A stretch of 64,000 nucleotides of DNA from Corynebacterium falsenii (GTDB taxonomy: Bacteria; Actinomycetota; Actinomycetes; Mycobacteriales; Mycobacteriaceae). The stretch is taken from positions 372,001 through 436,000 of the forward strand of contig NZ_CP083646.1 in the NCBI RefSeq assembly GCF_020099275.1, given 5' to 3'. How positions within the stretch are numbered: the first letter of the stretch is position 1; each line of letters starts with the position of its first letter. The notes below the pieces were generated by a model that was given only the letters and a program-made list of their open reading frames with translations, did no database searches and had not been told where the DNA came from. A program made the translations under genes and the position numbers. Below, piece by piece: positions 9,091 to 18,227 of this stretch.

Positions 9091-9842
9091 TCACCATTGA
9101 CCACGTCACGAAAAGCTACGGGGAGTCCACCACGATTGGCCCCGTGGATCTGACCATCCCGGAGGGCGGCATCACCGCGCTGGTGGGGCCGAATGGTGCG
9201 GGTAAATCCACGTTGCTCACCATGATCGGGCGCTTGCTGGACATCGACGAGGGCACGATCGAGATCGCGGGCTATGACGTCGCCACGACGAAGTCGAAGG
9301 ACCTCGCCAAGATCATCTCGATCCTTCGGCAGGATAATCATTTCGTCACGCGGCTCACCGTGCGCCAACTCGTGGGTTTCGGGCGGTTTCCGCACAGTCG
9401 TGGTCGTTTGACGCCAGAAGACGAGCGCATCATCAGCGAGACCATCGACTTTTTCGGCCTCCGTGAGCTGGAGGGGCGGTATTTGGATCAGCTCTCGGGT
9501 GGCCAGCGCCAACGCGCTTATGTGGCGATGGTGTTGGCGCAGGAGACAGACTATGTGCTGCTCGATGAGCCCCTCAATAATCTGGATATCGCTCATTCGG
9601 TGGACATGATGCGGCACCTGCACAGGGCCGCCCGCGAGTTGGGGCGCACGATCATCGTGGTGTTGCACGACATCAACTTCGCCGCTGCGTATGCGGATCA
9701 GATTTGCGCTGTTCAGGATGGTTCGGTGATTGCGTATGGAACGCCGCAGGAGATCATGCGACCAGACACTCTAACTCGCATTTTCCGCACCGATATTGAG
9801 GTGCTGGATGGTCCACACGGGCCGTTTGCCTACTACTTCTAG
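9087..9842 (+). CDS. Iron-siderophore ABC transporter ATP-binding protein
   Basis: Cytoplasmic ATPase of 251 residues that powers the FecCD pair. The Walker A GPNGAGKST, signature LSGGQRQR, Walker B YVLLDEP and the switch His (VLHDIN) are all intact. It overlaps the preceding permease by ATGA-type coupling and ends the operon. Regulation should follow the iron box upstream of the receptor gene. Confidence 0.94.
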   Translation: MITIDHVTKSYGESTTIGPVDLTIPEGGITALVGPNGAGKSTLLTMIGRLLDIDEGTIEIAGYDVATTKSKDLAKIISILRQDNHFVTRLTVRQLVGFGRFPHSRGRLTPEDERIISETIDFFGLRELEGRYLDQLSGGQRQRAYVAMVLAQETDYVLLDEPLNNLDIAHSVDMMRHLHRAARELGRTIIVVLHDINFAAAYADQICAVQDGSVIAYGTPQEIMRPDTLTRIFRTDIEVLDGPHGPFAYYF

Positions 9843-9959
9843 CTAGCTGTGCTGCTCACCTGTTCTAGCCGCGTGGGATCCAACCCAGTGTGTTTCCCCT
9901 CGTACCGATCGCGCTGGAACCGATCGCGCTGGAACAACTCGGTGGTGTGATTCGTTGGA

Positions 9960-10247
9960 ATGGACATGACTACGCCCATTGATACTCCCCAGACCAGCGA
10001 ACACGTCACCATCTACGCCACCAAGTGGTGCCCCTTTTGCATCAGGTTAGTCTCCGCGCTGAAAGTCAAGGGTGTTCCCTTCGAGGCGTGGGACGTCGAC
10101 AAGCACGAGGATCTGGGGGAGTGGGTGAAGTCCGTCAATGAGGGCAATCGTGTCGTTCCCACAGTGCTGTACTCCGACGGCACCCACGCCACGAACCCCA
10201 GCAGCGACGAGGTGGAACGCAAGTACGAGGAGCTCGCCCAGTCGTAG
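9960..10247 (+). CDS. mrx1: Mycoredoxin / glutaredoxin-like protein
   Basis: A 95-residue thioredoxin-fold protein with the active site WCPFC near the N-terminus, the cis-Pro stretch RVVPTVLYSDG and the terminal ATNPSSDEV. These match actinobacterial mycoredoxin-1, which uses mycothiol to reduce mixed disulfides. The CPFC dipeptide differs from the CGYC of the mycobacterial protein. ATG 9960 or 9966 could start it. It converges with brnQ, 12 bp between stops. Confidence 0.8.
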   Translation: MDMTTPIDTPQTSEHVTIYATKWCPFCIRLVSALKVKGVPFEAWDVDKHEDLGEWVKSVNEGNRVVPTVLYSDGTHATNPSSDEVERKYEELAQS

Positions 10248-10259
10248 GCTCCGGGGCTG

Positions 10260-11918
10260 TTACTCCAGCTGCTCTCCAACGTGTCGCTTCTTGGCATTGC
10301 GGAGCGTGGTCAGGGATTGGCGCGCCTGCTTCCGGGCGGTCTTGATCATAACCAGCCGCTCACGAGCCTCCTGTTCAGCCCTGCGCAGCGCTTCAACGTG
10401 CTGCTCTGATTCCTCGATAGCTTGGTCGATGTCGACGGTGTCAATGTCCGCATCGAAAATTTCCTGGGCCGAGTGAATGGCGTCGTTGAGAGCCTCTTCG
10501 TCCGCACGGCTGCCTCGCAACTCGGCTTCGATCTGCTGCTCGCCACCGATAGGAACAGCGCGATCGGGCCGCACAACGAAATCCACGATGATGCCCACCA
10601 CGATGGCCACGGCCGTGGGAATCATCCAGCCCAGCTGAAGGTCATGACCGGGCGACCAGCCGATGAGGGGCGACACATCCGCGCCCATGTCCTCGGCGGT
10701 CATGAGGGCCGCCCAGACGGTCACCACGGTCAAGCTGATTCGGAACGCCCAGTGCAGCTTGCGCCCCAGCAGCGGCTCGATGATGGTGATGGCCACCAAG
10801 GTAATGGCGATGGGGTAGAGGAACCCGATGATTGGAGCCGCAATGGACAGCACCACGTCGAGGCCGAGCGTGGAGACCACAACGGAAGCCGCGGCAAAGA
10901 AGACCGCCCAGGTTCGGTAGGACACGCTGGGGATGATCTTGTGGAAGAACTCGCAGGTGGCGCCGATGAGGCCCGCAGCCGTGGTGAGGCACGCGAGCAG
11001 CACAATGCCGCCGAACAGAATCACACCGGGGAAGCCCATGGTGGAGCGTGCCGCATCGGAGAGCAGCGCGGCACCGTCGGTGTAGTTCTCCGAGCCGGGG
11101 AAGATCTGGCCGACTAGTCCCAGGCCCACGTAGACGGCTACCAGCACCACACCAGCACCGATAGCGGAGGTTGCCACCCCGCGGACGAGGGAGGGTCCGT
11201 AATTAATGCCCTTCTGCCGCAGGGAGTTCAACACCACGATGCCGAACGCCATGGCCGCCAACGAGTCCATGGTCATGTAGCCCTCGATCAGACCAGCTGC
11301 CAGCGGGTTATCGGCGTAGTCATCGGAGGCTGCGGGTGGCTCACCCTTGAGGCCGGTAACGGACAGGACGATGAGTACCGTCAGCAGAACGAGCAGCGCC
11401 GGGGTGAGGTACTTGCCGAGGCGATCGACAATGCCGGTGGGGTCGAAGGCTAGCGCTAGCGCAATCGAGAAGAAGATGACGGCGAACATGGCGGAGGATA
11501 CCGGCCCGTCGAACCCGGTCACGGGCGTGACGGCCGAGGAGTAGCTCACCACGGCCGTGCGGGGCAAAGCATAGGCAGCACCGAGTGCGAGGTACACGGC
11601 CACCGGAAACGCCAGGCCGAAGATCTTTCCGCCGCGGGCCGCGAGTTCTTGAACGTCCTTGCCCGTGATGGCAACGGCGATGACTGTGATCACCGGTAAG
11701 GCCACGCCGGTGATGAGGAAACCGCTGATCGCGGGGGAGAATCCATCCCCCGAGCTGGCTCCCAGAATCGGCGGGAAAATGAGGTTGCCTGCGCCGAAGA
11801 ACATAGAGAACAGCATGAGCATGGCCACCGCCACGGCTGCTCCCGTGCCCTTCTTCTTCACTGTGGGGGAGGAGGACCCTGAGACGTCAGCAGAGGCGGT
11901 TGGGGAGGAGTTGGACAC
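10260..11918 (-). CDS. brnQ: Branched-chain amino acid carrier BrnQ with C-terminal coiled-coil extension
   Basis: Sodium-coupled uptake carrier for leucine, isoleucine and valine, with about twelve membrane segments. The N-terminal SMFFGAGNLIFPP is the BrnQ family signature. BrnQ proteins are commonly about 420-450 residues; this one has 552. The extra 98 residues (455-552) are charged and helical, rich in Glu, Arg and Ala, with no membrane segment, and look like a cytoplasmic coiled coil. A 10-bp palindrome ATTCTAGAAT lies about 40 bp upstream. The transport role is well supported; the tail's role is unknown. Confidence 0.9.
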   Translation of the reverse strand: MSNSSPTASADVSGSSSPTVKKKGTGAAVAVAMLMLFSMFFGAGNLIFPPILGASSGDGFSPAISGFLITGVALPVITVIAVAITGKDVQELAARGGKIFGLAFPVAVYLALGAAYALPRTAVVSYSSAVTPVTGFDGPVSSAMFAVIFFSIALALAFDPTGIVDRLGKYLTPALLVLLTVLIVLSVTGLKGEPPAASDDYADNPLAAGLIEGYMTMDSLAAMAFGIVVLNSLRQKGINYGPSLVRGVATSAIGAGVVLVAVYVGLGLVGQIFPGSENYTDGAALLSDAARSTMGFPGVILFGGIVLLACLTTAAGLIGATCEFFHKIIPSVSYRTWAVFFAAASVVVSTLGLDVVLSIAAPIIGFLYPIAITLVAITIIEPLLGRKLHWAFRISLTVVTVWAALMTAEDMGADVSPLIGWSPGHDLQLGWMIPTAVAIVVGIIVDFVVRPDRAVPIGGEQQIEAELRGSRADEEALNDAIHSAQEIFDADIDTVDIDQAIEESEQHVEALRRAEQEARERLVMIKTARKQARQSLTTLRNAKKRHVGEQLE

Positions 11919-12198
11919 TGGTCGGCGTACCCTTCACGAAAATGTCAGAACTCGATTCATTCTAGAATCATTGAGATTTCCAGCTTCCCAAACCTCCTGT
12001 GCGCTGCACAAAACGTCCCTGCCTGCGCTGGCACCTCGCGTGTAGCTGCGTTTGTATCGAGCCTGCATCAGCCATCCGTGAGCCACCGGGGCAGTGGTGA
12101 CTACAATGCAACCATTGCCCTCACCAACGCAGGTGCAGGTAGACCACAATCACCAGCTCCTAAAAACTCCCTTCTAAAAATCTCAGGAGAAGCTGCCC

Positions 12199-13551
12199 AT
12201 GAGCGCGCCCAAAGATCCCGGCACACCGCCGATGCGCACGCTCGCCGAGGTGAATTCCACCATCGACGGTGCGCCACGCACGTCGCGCCTGCGCTCGCTG
12301 CTCGCCTTCACCGGCCCCGGGCTCCTCGTCGCAGTGGGATACATGGATCCAGGAAACTGGGTCACGTCCATCCAGAGTGGCGCGCTCTTCGGAAACCTGT
12401 TGCTCAGCGTGGTGCTGCTATCCTCCCTCATCGCCATGCTGCTTCAATACATGGCCGCCAAGCTCGGCGTGGTCACCGGCATGGACCTCGCCCAAGCCAT
12501 GCGCACCAAGACAGGCAAGAAGACCGCCTTTTTCCTGTGGATTATCACCGAACTCGCCATCATGGCCACCGATATTGCTGAAGTCATCGGTTCTGCCATT
12601 GCCCTCAATCTGCTCTTCGGCCTCAACCTCACCATCGGCGTGCTCATCACCGTGCTCGATGTGTTCGGGCTTCTCCTCCTCATGCGCCTCGGATTCCGCA
12701 AAATCGAAGCCATTGTTGCGGTCCTCATTTTCACCATTATGGGAGTCATGGGGTGGGAAGTTCTTATTTCCCATCCGGATTACGCCTATCTCGCCGAGGG
12801 CTTTCTTCCGCATCCCGATATTCTCCACACGTCACAACTGACAATGGCACTGGGAATCATCGGTGCCACCGTCATGCCCCATAATCTTTTCCTCCACTCG
12901 GCGATTGTTCAGACGCGGTCGGTAGATCGATCCTCGGTGGCGTCGAAAAAATTTGCCGTGAAATGGGCAACGTGGGATTCCAACATCCAACTGGCCGCCG
13001 CATTCCTCGTCAACTGCCTGCTACTCGTCATGGGCGCGGTGATGTTCGCCGGCCAAGAGCCCGGCAGCTTCTCCTCGCTCAATGCGGTCTACAACTCCCT
13101 CAAGGACAGCACGGTGGTGGGCAGCGTCGCGTCATCCACCGTGGCGACGTTATTCGCCGTGGCGCTGCTGGCCTCCGGTCAAAACTCAACCATTACCGGC
13201 ACCATTACCGGCCAGGTGGTCATGGAGGGCTTTATGCACATTCGCCTTCCCATGTGGCTCAGGAGATTAGTCACCCGCGGCCTCGCCGTCATTCCTGTCA
13301 TCATCTGCACGATCATGTACAACGGTTCGCAAGCAGCGCTGGATACGCTCCTTGTGAACTCACAGGTATTTCTTTCCCTCGCATTGCCATTCGCAATGTT
13401 TCCGCTGATAGCGCTCACAGCCAGCAAGCGTGTCATGGGCAGAGAGTTTGCTAACCCCTACTGGGTCACGATTTTGGGACTAGTCTCGGGAGTAGTGCTC
13501 ACCATTTTGAACGCTCAGCTCATCTGGGGCGTTCTCACGGGGAGTGGCTAA
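12199..13551 (+). CDS. mntH: Nramp-family divalent metal transporter
   Basis: A 450-residue membrane protein with about eleven segments. Both metal-site motifs are intact: DPGN in the first segment (GYMDPGNWVTS) and MPHN in the sixth (TVMPHNLFLHS). The family imports Mn2+ and Fe2+ with protons. A CAGGAGA ribosome-binding site precedes ATG 12199. The 280-bp upstream region shared with brnQ shows no clear MntR or DtxR box and no manganese riboswitch that I could recognise. A cytoplasmic loop (residues near 248) includes the dispersed motif. Confidence 0.92.
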   Translation: MSAPKDPGTPPMRTLAEVNSTIDGAPRTSRLRSLLAFTGPGLLVAVGYMDPGNWVTSIQSGALFGNLLLSVVLLSSLIAMLLQYMAAKLGVVTGMDLAQAMRTKTGKKTAFFLWIITELAIMATDIAEVIGSAIALNLLFGLNLTIGVLITVLDVFGLLLLMRLGFRKIEAIVAVLIFTIMGVMGWEVLISHPDYAYLAEGFLPHPDILHTSQLTMALGIIGATVMPHNLFLHSAIVQTRSVDRSSVASKKFAVKWATWDSNIQLAAAFLVNCLLLVMGAVMFAGQEPGSFSSLNAVYNSLKDSTVVGSVASSTVATLFAVALLASGQNSTITGTITGQVVMEGFMHIRLPMWLRRLVTRGLAVIPVIICTIMYNGSQAALDTLLVNSQVFLSLALPFAMFPLIALTASKRVMGREFANPYWVTILGLVSGVVLTILNAQLIWGVLTGSG

Positions 13552-13639
13552 AAACTCAATAAATGCAAGCTCCATTCATTATCTGAACAGTGAACTCACA
13601 TCCAGAGTTGAAACCCCTGCGCTCGAAAGGAGCCCGTGA

Positions 13640-15376
13640 ATGTCGAAACCAACCGTTGCTGATCAAATGTGGGACATGCTCGCCGAAGCTGGCGTGAAGC
13701 GTGTCTACGGCATCGTCGGAGATGCCCTCAACCCCACCATGGATGCACTCTCGCGCCACAAGAACATCGAATTCGTGCACGTCCGCAACGAGGAGTGGGG
13801 AGCATTCGCCGCCTCCGCAGACGCACGCATTAGCGAAGGCCCCGTGGCCGTGTGCGGCACCGCCGGCCCCGGCGTAACCCACCTCCTCAACGGCCTCCTC
13901 GATGCCAAGCACGAGCGTTCCAAGGTCATCGCCGTCGCCGGAGACGTAGAGACCGAGCTCATCGACACCGAGGCCATCGAGGAAATCAGCCCCTACGACC
14001 TATTCCGCACCGCGTCGCTGTACACCGGCCGCGTCGTCAACCGGAAGCAGGCACCGCAGGTGTTCGCCCAGGCCATCAATACGTGCGTAGCCGAGTCCGG
14101 CCCCACCGTCATCGCTCTGCCCGGCGACATCGCCTCCCAGGACGCGGAAGATATCCCCACCTACACGCCGGTGCACCACGACCGCGGGTGCATCAACGAC
14201 AAGGCCCTCGACACGCTCGTGGAGCTCATCGAGGAAGCCAAGCACATCACCATCCTCGGTGGCGATGGCTGCCGCCACAGCGCAGACGATGTCATCGCCC
14301 TCGCCCAGAAGCTCGATGCCCCCGTGGGCTACAGCTACAAGGGCAAGCAGTGGCTCGAGCCCGATAACCCCAATGCCGTGGGCATGAGCGGCCTGCTGGG
14401 CTACGGCGGATGCTGGGACGCCATGCACAACGCCGATCTGCTCATCATGCTGGGCACGGACTACCCGTTCCCCACCTTCCTGCCCGATCCGGACAAGACC
14501 AAGATCGTGCAGATCGACATCAACCCCACCCACATCGGCCGCCGCGTTCCGGTGGTCCTCGGCGCCCACGGCGACGTGGGGGAGACCGCCCGCGCCCTGC
14601 TCAAGCGCGTGACACAGCGCGATGACGAAAAGTTCGTCTCCGAGCACGTGGAGACCACCAAGAAGTGGCACGAGAAGCTGCACTCGCTGGTGGAAAACCC
14701 CAACAAGGACAAGGCCATCCGCCCCGAGCTCGTCGCCCACCTTGTCAGCGAGCTCGCCGACGACGATGCCATGTTCTTCATGGACACCGGCACGCCCTGC
14801 ATCTGGAACTCCCGCCACATGATCGCCAAGAAGGGTCAGGTCATGATGGGATCGTTCTCCTGGGCATCCATGGCCAACGCTTCCCCGAACAGCTTCGGCG
14901 CGAAGAAGGCCGCCCCGCACCGCCAGTCCATCGCATTCTGTGGCGACGGTGGCTTCTCTATGCTGGGCCTGGGAGACATCATCACGGAGGTGCAGCACAA
15001 GACCAACAACGTGCACATCATCTTCAACAACACCCTGCTGGACTTCGTCAACATTGAGCAGCAGGAGGCCGGCCTAGTGCCCTTCGGCACGGATCTGCCC
15101 AACCCGAACTACGCCGCCGTGGCCACCGCCCTGGGAGCGACCGGCGAGCGGGTCGAAAAGGTCGAGGATCTGCGCCCCGCCCTGGAACGCGCTCTGAACC
15201 ACACCGGCGGCCCCGTTGTCCTAGACATCGTGGTGGATAAGTACGCCCTGGCCAAGCCGTCGCACATCCCGCTGGAGACCCTGGAGGGCTTCACGCTCAG
15301 CGCGATGAAGCAGTCCACGCACGGCCACCTGGGCGACATCCTCGAGGAGGCCCTCCACAACTGGAAGCTCCTCTGA
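13640..15376 (+). CDS. Thiamine-dependent pyruvate:quinone oxidoreductase-type enzyme
   Basis: A 578-residue ThDP enzyme close to PoxB/Pqo, which oxidatively decarboxylates pyruvate to acetate and passes electrons to quinone at the membrane. The catalytic Glu is in HVRNEEWGAFAA, and the ThDP/Mg motif starts at CGDGGFSMLGLG and ends at NN. The middle FAD domain (GMSGLLGYGGCWDAM, LGTDYPFPTFLP) parallels corynebacterial Pqo. After the second Asn the loop reads TLLDFVNIEQQEAG, different from the usual SLGMVKLE, so the substrate could differ (acetolactate synthase-like alternatives exist). Single gene, terminator-like hairpin downstream. Confidence 0.78.
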   Translation: MSKPTVADQMWDMLAEAGVKRVYGIVGDALNPTMDALSRHKNIEFVHVRNEEWGAFAASADARISEGPVAVCGTAGPGVTHLLNGLLDAKHERSKVIAVAGDVETELIDTEAIEEISPYDLFRTASLYTGRVVNRKQAPQVFAQAINTCVAESGPTVIALPGDIASQDAEDIPTYTPVHHDRGCINDKALDTLVELIEEAKHITILGGDGCRHSADDVIALAQKLDAPVGYSYKGKQWLEPDNPNAVGMSGLLGYGGCWDAMHNADLLIMLGTDYPFPTFLPDPDKTKIVQIDINPTHIGRRVPVVLGAHGDVGETARALLKRVTQRDDEKFVSEHVETTKKWHEKLHSLVENPNKDKAIRPELVAHLVSELADDDAMFFMDTGTPCIWNSRHMIAKKGQVMMGSFSWASMANASPNSFGAKKAAPHRQSIAFCGDGGFSMLGLGDIITEVQHKTNNVHIIFNNTLLDFVNIEQQEAGLVPFGTDLPNPNYAAVATALGATGERVEKVEDLRPALERALNHTGGPVVLDIVVDKYALAKPSHIPLETLEGFTLSAMKQSTHGHLGDILEEALHNWKLL

Positions 15377-15388
15377 GCCGACTGAGCC

Positions 15389-15412
15389 AACCGGGCCAAC
15401 AGTTGCCCGGTT
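15389..15412 (+). terminator. Hairpin after the ThDP enzyme gene
   Basis: AACCGGGC, 8-nt loop, GCCCGGTT, beginning 13 nt after the stop codon. Only a short T run follows, so intrinsic termination is likely weak. Confidence 0.5.
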
Positions 15413-15452
15413 TCCGGGTTCCCGGCGCACTGTGGCGTGGCACGATGGGTGC

Positions 15453-16532
15453 ATGAGTAGTCATGCACCCACCCCCACCCAGCCCAACGGTCCCCGGAAG
15501 ATCATCCTCGATTGCGATCCCGGTCACGACGACGCCATAGCCCTCCTCCTCGCCTGGGGCACCCCAGGTGTGGACGTTTGCGCGGTCACCACGGTGGCGG
15601 GGAACCAAACCCTCGACAAGGTCACCACTAATGCTCGCGCGCTCGCGCGGGTCGGCGCCATCACCGGCGTACCCTTCGCGGCGGGCGCGGACCGGCCGCT
15701 GGTCGCACCGCAAATCATCCCGGAGGAAATCCACGGTGATAGCGGTTTGGATGGTCCGGAATTGCCGGCTGCTGGCGTCGAAAAAGATCAGCGACATGCG
15801 GTGAACCTCATCGCAGACATCATCAGAGACCACGAGCCAGGGGAAATCACGATCGTCCCGACGGGTGCGCTGACGAATATTGCGCTGTTCGCTCGGATGT
15901 ACCCGGAACTGGTGGAGCGGGTCGGCGGGATCACGCTCATGGGTGGAGCGCACCACGCGGGCAACATGACGCCCGCAGCGGAATTCAACATTCTGGCGGA
16001 CCCAGAGGCGGCGAAGATCGTCTTCGAAGCCGGTTGGCCCGTGACGATGGTGGGGCTGGACGTGACCCACAAGGTGCTGGCGACCCCAGACCGGATGGAG
16101 CAGCTTAAGGCTGTGGGCACGGACGTGGCGCAGTTCATCGCGGAGCTCGTGGAGTTCTTCGGCGCGGCCTACATGAAGGAGCGCCACTACCCCGGGCCGC
16201 CGATGCACGACCCGCTAGCCGTGGCGGCGGTGGCTGACCCGAGTGTGGTGCGGACCGTGCGCGCCCCCGTGTATGTGGAGACGCAGGGGCTGCACGCGCG
16301 CGGGCAAACCATCGTTGACCTGCGGCGCACGTGGAATAGCCAAGGCGGAGGCGTGGATCCCACAGCGTTGGGGATCGCGGATGATTCGGATGCGGCTGAG
16401 GGCGCTGACGGTGCTGAGGGCGCTGAGGCCATCCCGCCGCACTGGGTGGCCGTGGACGTGGACGCCGACAAGTTCTGGGATCTCCTCATCGATGCGCTGA
16501 CGCGTATTGGGAATACCGGCTTCGCGAACTAA
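15453..16532 (+). CDS. Inosine/uridine-preferring nucleoside hydrolase
   Basis: A 359-residue enzyme that hydrolyses nucleosides to base and ribose. The calcium/ribose motif DCDPGHDDA near residue 26 is intact, with PTGALTNIALF and the later GMxHDPLAVAA-like MHDPLAVAAVA. The C-terminal region has a short Asp/Ala/Glu/Gly low-complexity insertion (about 313-328). I chose ATG 15453 over the in-frame GTG 15432 because it is nearer the conserved fold. The neighbouring MFS gene could be a nucleoside or base transporter, but this is only suggested by position. Confidence 0.87.
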   Translation: MSSHAPTPTQPNGPRKIILDCDPGHDDAIALLLAWGTPGVDVCAVTTVAGNQTLDKVTTNARALARVGAITGVPFAAGADRPLVAPQIIPEEIHGDSGLDGPELPAAGVEKDQRHAVNLIADIIRDHEPGEITIVPTGALTNIALFARMYPELVERVGGITLMGGAHHAGNMTPAAEFNILADPEAAKIVFEAGWPVTMVGLDVTHKVLATPDRMEQLKAVGTDVAQFIAELVEFFGAAYMKERHYPGPPMHDPLAVAAVADPSVVRTVRAPVYVETQGLHARGQTIVDLRRTWNSQGGGVDPTALGIADDSDAAEGADGAEGAEAIPPHWVAVDVDADKFWDLLIDALTRIGNTGFAN

Positions 16533-16610
16533 AGTCCCCACACGGACCGCTCGCGAGGGCGCTCAGCTAAGCAACGGGGTCCTCAGCTGGCCATGTCGAA
16601 TTACACCTCT

Positions 16611-16670
16611 GCCACGGAATCCCACGGAATCCCACGGAATCCGAAGAAATCCCGAGAAATCCCAAGGAAT
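16611..16670 (+). repeat. Six tandem 10-bp repeats just before the MFS start codon
   Basis: Units GCCACGGAAT, CCCACGGAAT, CCCACGGAAT, CCGAAGAAAT, CCCGAGAAAT, CCCAAGGAAT abut one another; the last supplies the AAGGA ribosome-binding element for ATG 16677. Ten bases is about one helical turn and is not a multiple of three. Confidence 0.8.
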
Positions 16671-16676
16671 CACCGG

Positions 16677-18182
16677 ATGAACTCCCCAGCCCCCACCGGG
16701 CGCCCTACTTCCCCAGACCCCATCGATAGCCGCAAGGGCGGCATACCGTTGCTCATGGCGGTGCTCATTACCGCCGCGATCGCATTCCAGCTCAATGCCT
16801 CCATGCTCTCGCCGGTGCTGCGCACCATGGCCCAGGAGCTGGGTACCGACGAGGCCGCCAGCGGTCTCACCCAGACCGCCTTCTTCACCGCCGGTGCGAT
16901 GTGCGGGCTGTTCCTGCCGCGACTGTCCGACATCGTGGGGCGGCGGCGCATCCTCGTCATCATGATGGCAGTGATGTCCCTCGGCGGGCTCGTGGCCGCC
17001 CTGGCACCCAACATTGGTGTGCTCATGGTCGCCCGCGCCATGCAGGGCATCGCCGGGCCCACGATCCCGCTGTGCCTCATCATCCTGCGCTCGCAGGTCA
17101 AGCAGGAGGTGCGCCTGGGCACACTCATGGGCCTACTCGCGGCCGTCAACGGCGGCGTGGCGGGCATCGATGCCATCCTCGCCGGCTGGCTCGCAGAACA
17201 CTACGGTTTCCGCGCGGTGTTCTGGTTCATCGCCGTCATCGGCGCCATCGCCACCGCCGCCGTGGTGGCGTGGGCACCGGAATCCAAGCCGTCGAATAAC
17301 GTCCGCATGGACTGGGTCGGCGCGGCCACGCTGGTGGTGTCCGTGCTCTCTGTCACCCTGGCCGTCAACGAGGCCGGCAAGTCCGCCGCGGCGAACTGGC
17401 CGCTCGTCGCCATCGAGGTGGTTATCGGTCTGGCCATGTTCTGGGTGTTCTGGACGTACGAGAACAAGCAGTCGCAGCCCCTGGTCGCCCCGAAGTACCT
17501 CGCCCGACGCCACACCTGGGCCCTCCTGCTCACCACCGTGCTGACCATGACCGGCGTGTTCGCCGCCGTCAACGGTGTGGCCATCTCCCTGGCACAGAAC
17601 AAAACCGCAGGCTTCGGCCTGGACGCAGACTTCGCATCCCTCATCCTGCTCACCCCCTACGCCCTGGTTGGCTGGGCAGTCGGCCCGTTCGCCGGTCGCT
17701 GGGCGCCCCGGATCGGCTACACGCGCCTGATCCGCCTGAGCAACATCGCCTCTGCCGTGCTGCTGCTGGGCCTGGCGTTCGTGGGCGTGCACTCCAAGGC
17801 AGTGCTCATCATCGCCGTGATCCTGCTGGGTGTGACGTACGCGGGCATCACCAACATCGTGCTCAACAACCTCGGCGTAGTGAACTCGCCGAAGGATAAC
17901 GAGGGCTTTTTGCCCGGCATGAACTCCGCTGCCTTTAACCTAGGTGCAGGAATGTCCTTCGCGGTGCTGCCGGTGTTCATGGTCGCCGGCTCGCCGGAGG
18001 GCTCCACGTCCACGGGCGGCTACACCACCGCCTTCATCGTCGGCGCCGTCATCATCGGCGTCGCCGTGCTCACCAGCCTCCTCATCCCGCGGACCACCAC
18101 CGCTGAGGAAGACGGCGACATCGTCGAAGAACCTGCGGACACAGCCCACACCCCGTCCCACACCCCAACGACCAAGCGCTAA
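16677..18182 (+). CDS. MFS drug/metabolite efflux transporter
   Basis: A 501-residue major facilitator protein with about fourteen hydrophobic segments. The loop motif DIVGRRRILV (motif A) and RAMQGIAGPTIPLCLIIL fit the drug:H+ antiporter-2 group. Substrate unknown. An in-frame GTG-to-ATG extension back to 16593 reads through a tandem DNA repeat and is unlikely to be protein; ATG 16677 has AAGGA upstream. The hydrophilic C-terminal tail is Glu/Asp/Thr/His-rich. It lies 45 bp before an SBF transporter gene on the same strand. Confidence 0.82.
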   Translation: MNSPAPTGRPTSPDPIDSRKGGIPLLMAVLITAAIAFQLNASMLSPVLRTMAQELGTDEAASGLTQTAFFTAGAMCGLFLPRLSDIVGRRRILVIMMAVMSLGGLVAALAPNIGVLMVARAMQGIAGPTIPLCLIILRSQVKQEVRLGTLMGLLAAVNGGVAGIDAILAGWLAEHYGFRAVFWFIAVIGAIATAAVVAWAPESKPSNNVRMDWVGAATLVVSVLSVTLAVNEAGKSAAANWPLVAIEVVIGLAMFWVFWTYENKQSQPLVAPKYLARRHTWALLLTTVLTMTGVFAAVNGVAISLAQNKTAGFGLDADFASLILLTPYALVGWAVGPFAGRWAPRIGYTRLIRLSNIASAVLLLGLAFVGVHSKAVLIIAVILLGVTYAGITNIVLNNLGVVNSPKDNEGFLPGMNSAAFNLGAGMSFAVLPVFMVAGSPEGSTSTGGYTTAFIVGAVIIGVAVLTSLLIPRTTTAEEDGDIVEEPADTAHTPSHTPTTKR

Positions 18183-18227
18183 CTCACTCCCCGCCACCCC
18201 CACCCAGCGCTCCCCGAGGAGGCCCCC

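Noticed and set aside
11959..11968. ATTCTAGAAT palindrome upstream of brnQ
   Set aside because: Short and A/T-rich; placement is suggestive but a 10-bp palindrome alone is not enough to call an operator.
12000..12198. Possible manganese riboswitch upstream of the Nramp gene
   Set aside because: I could not find the conserved yybP-ykoY loop sequences or a terminator/anti-terminator pair.
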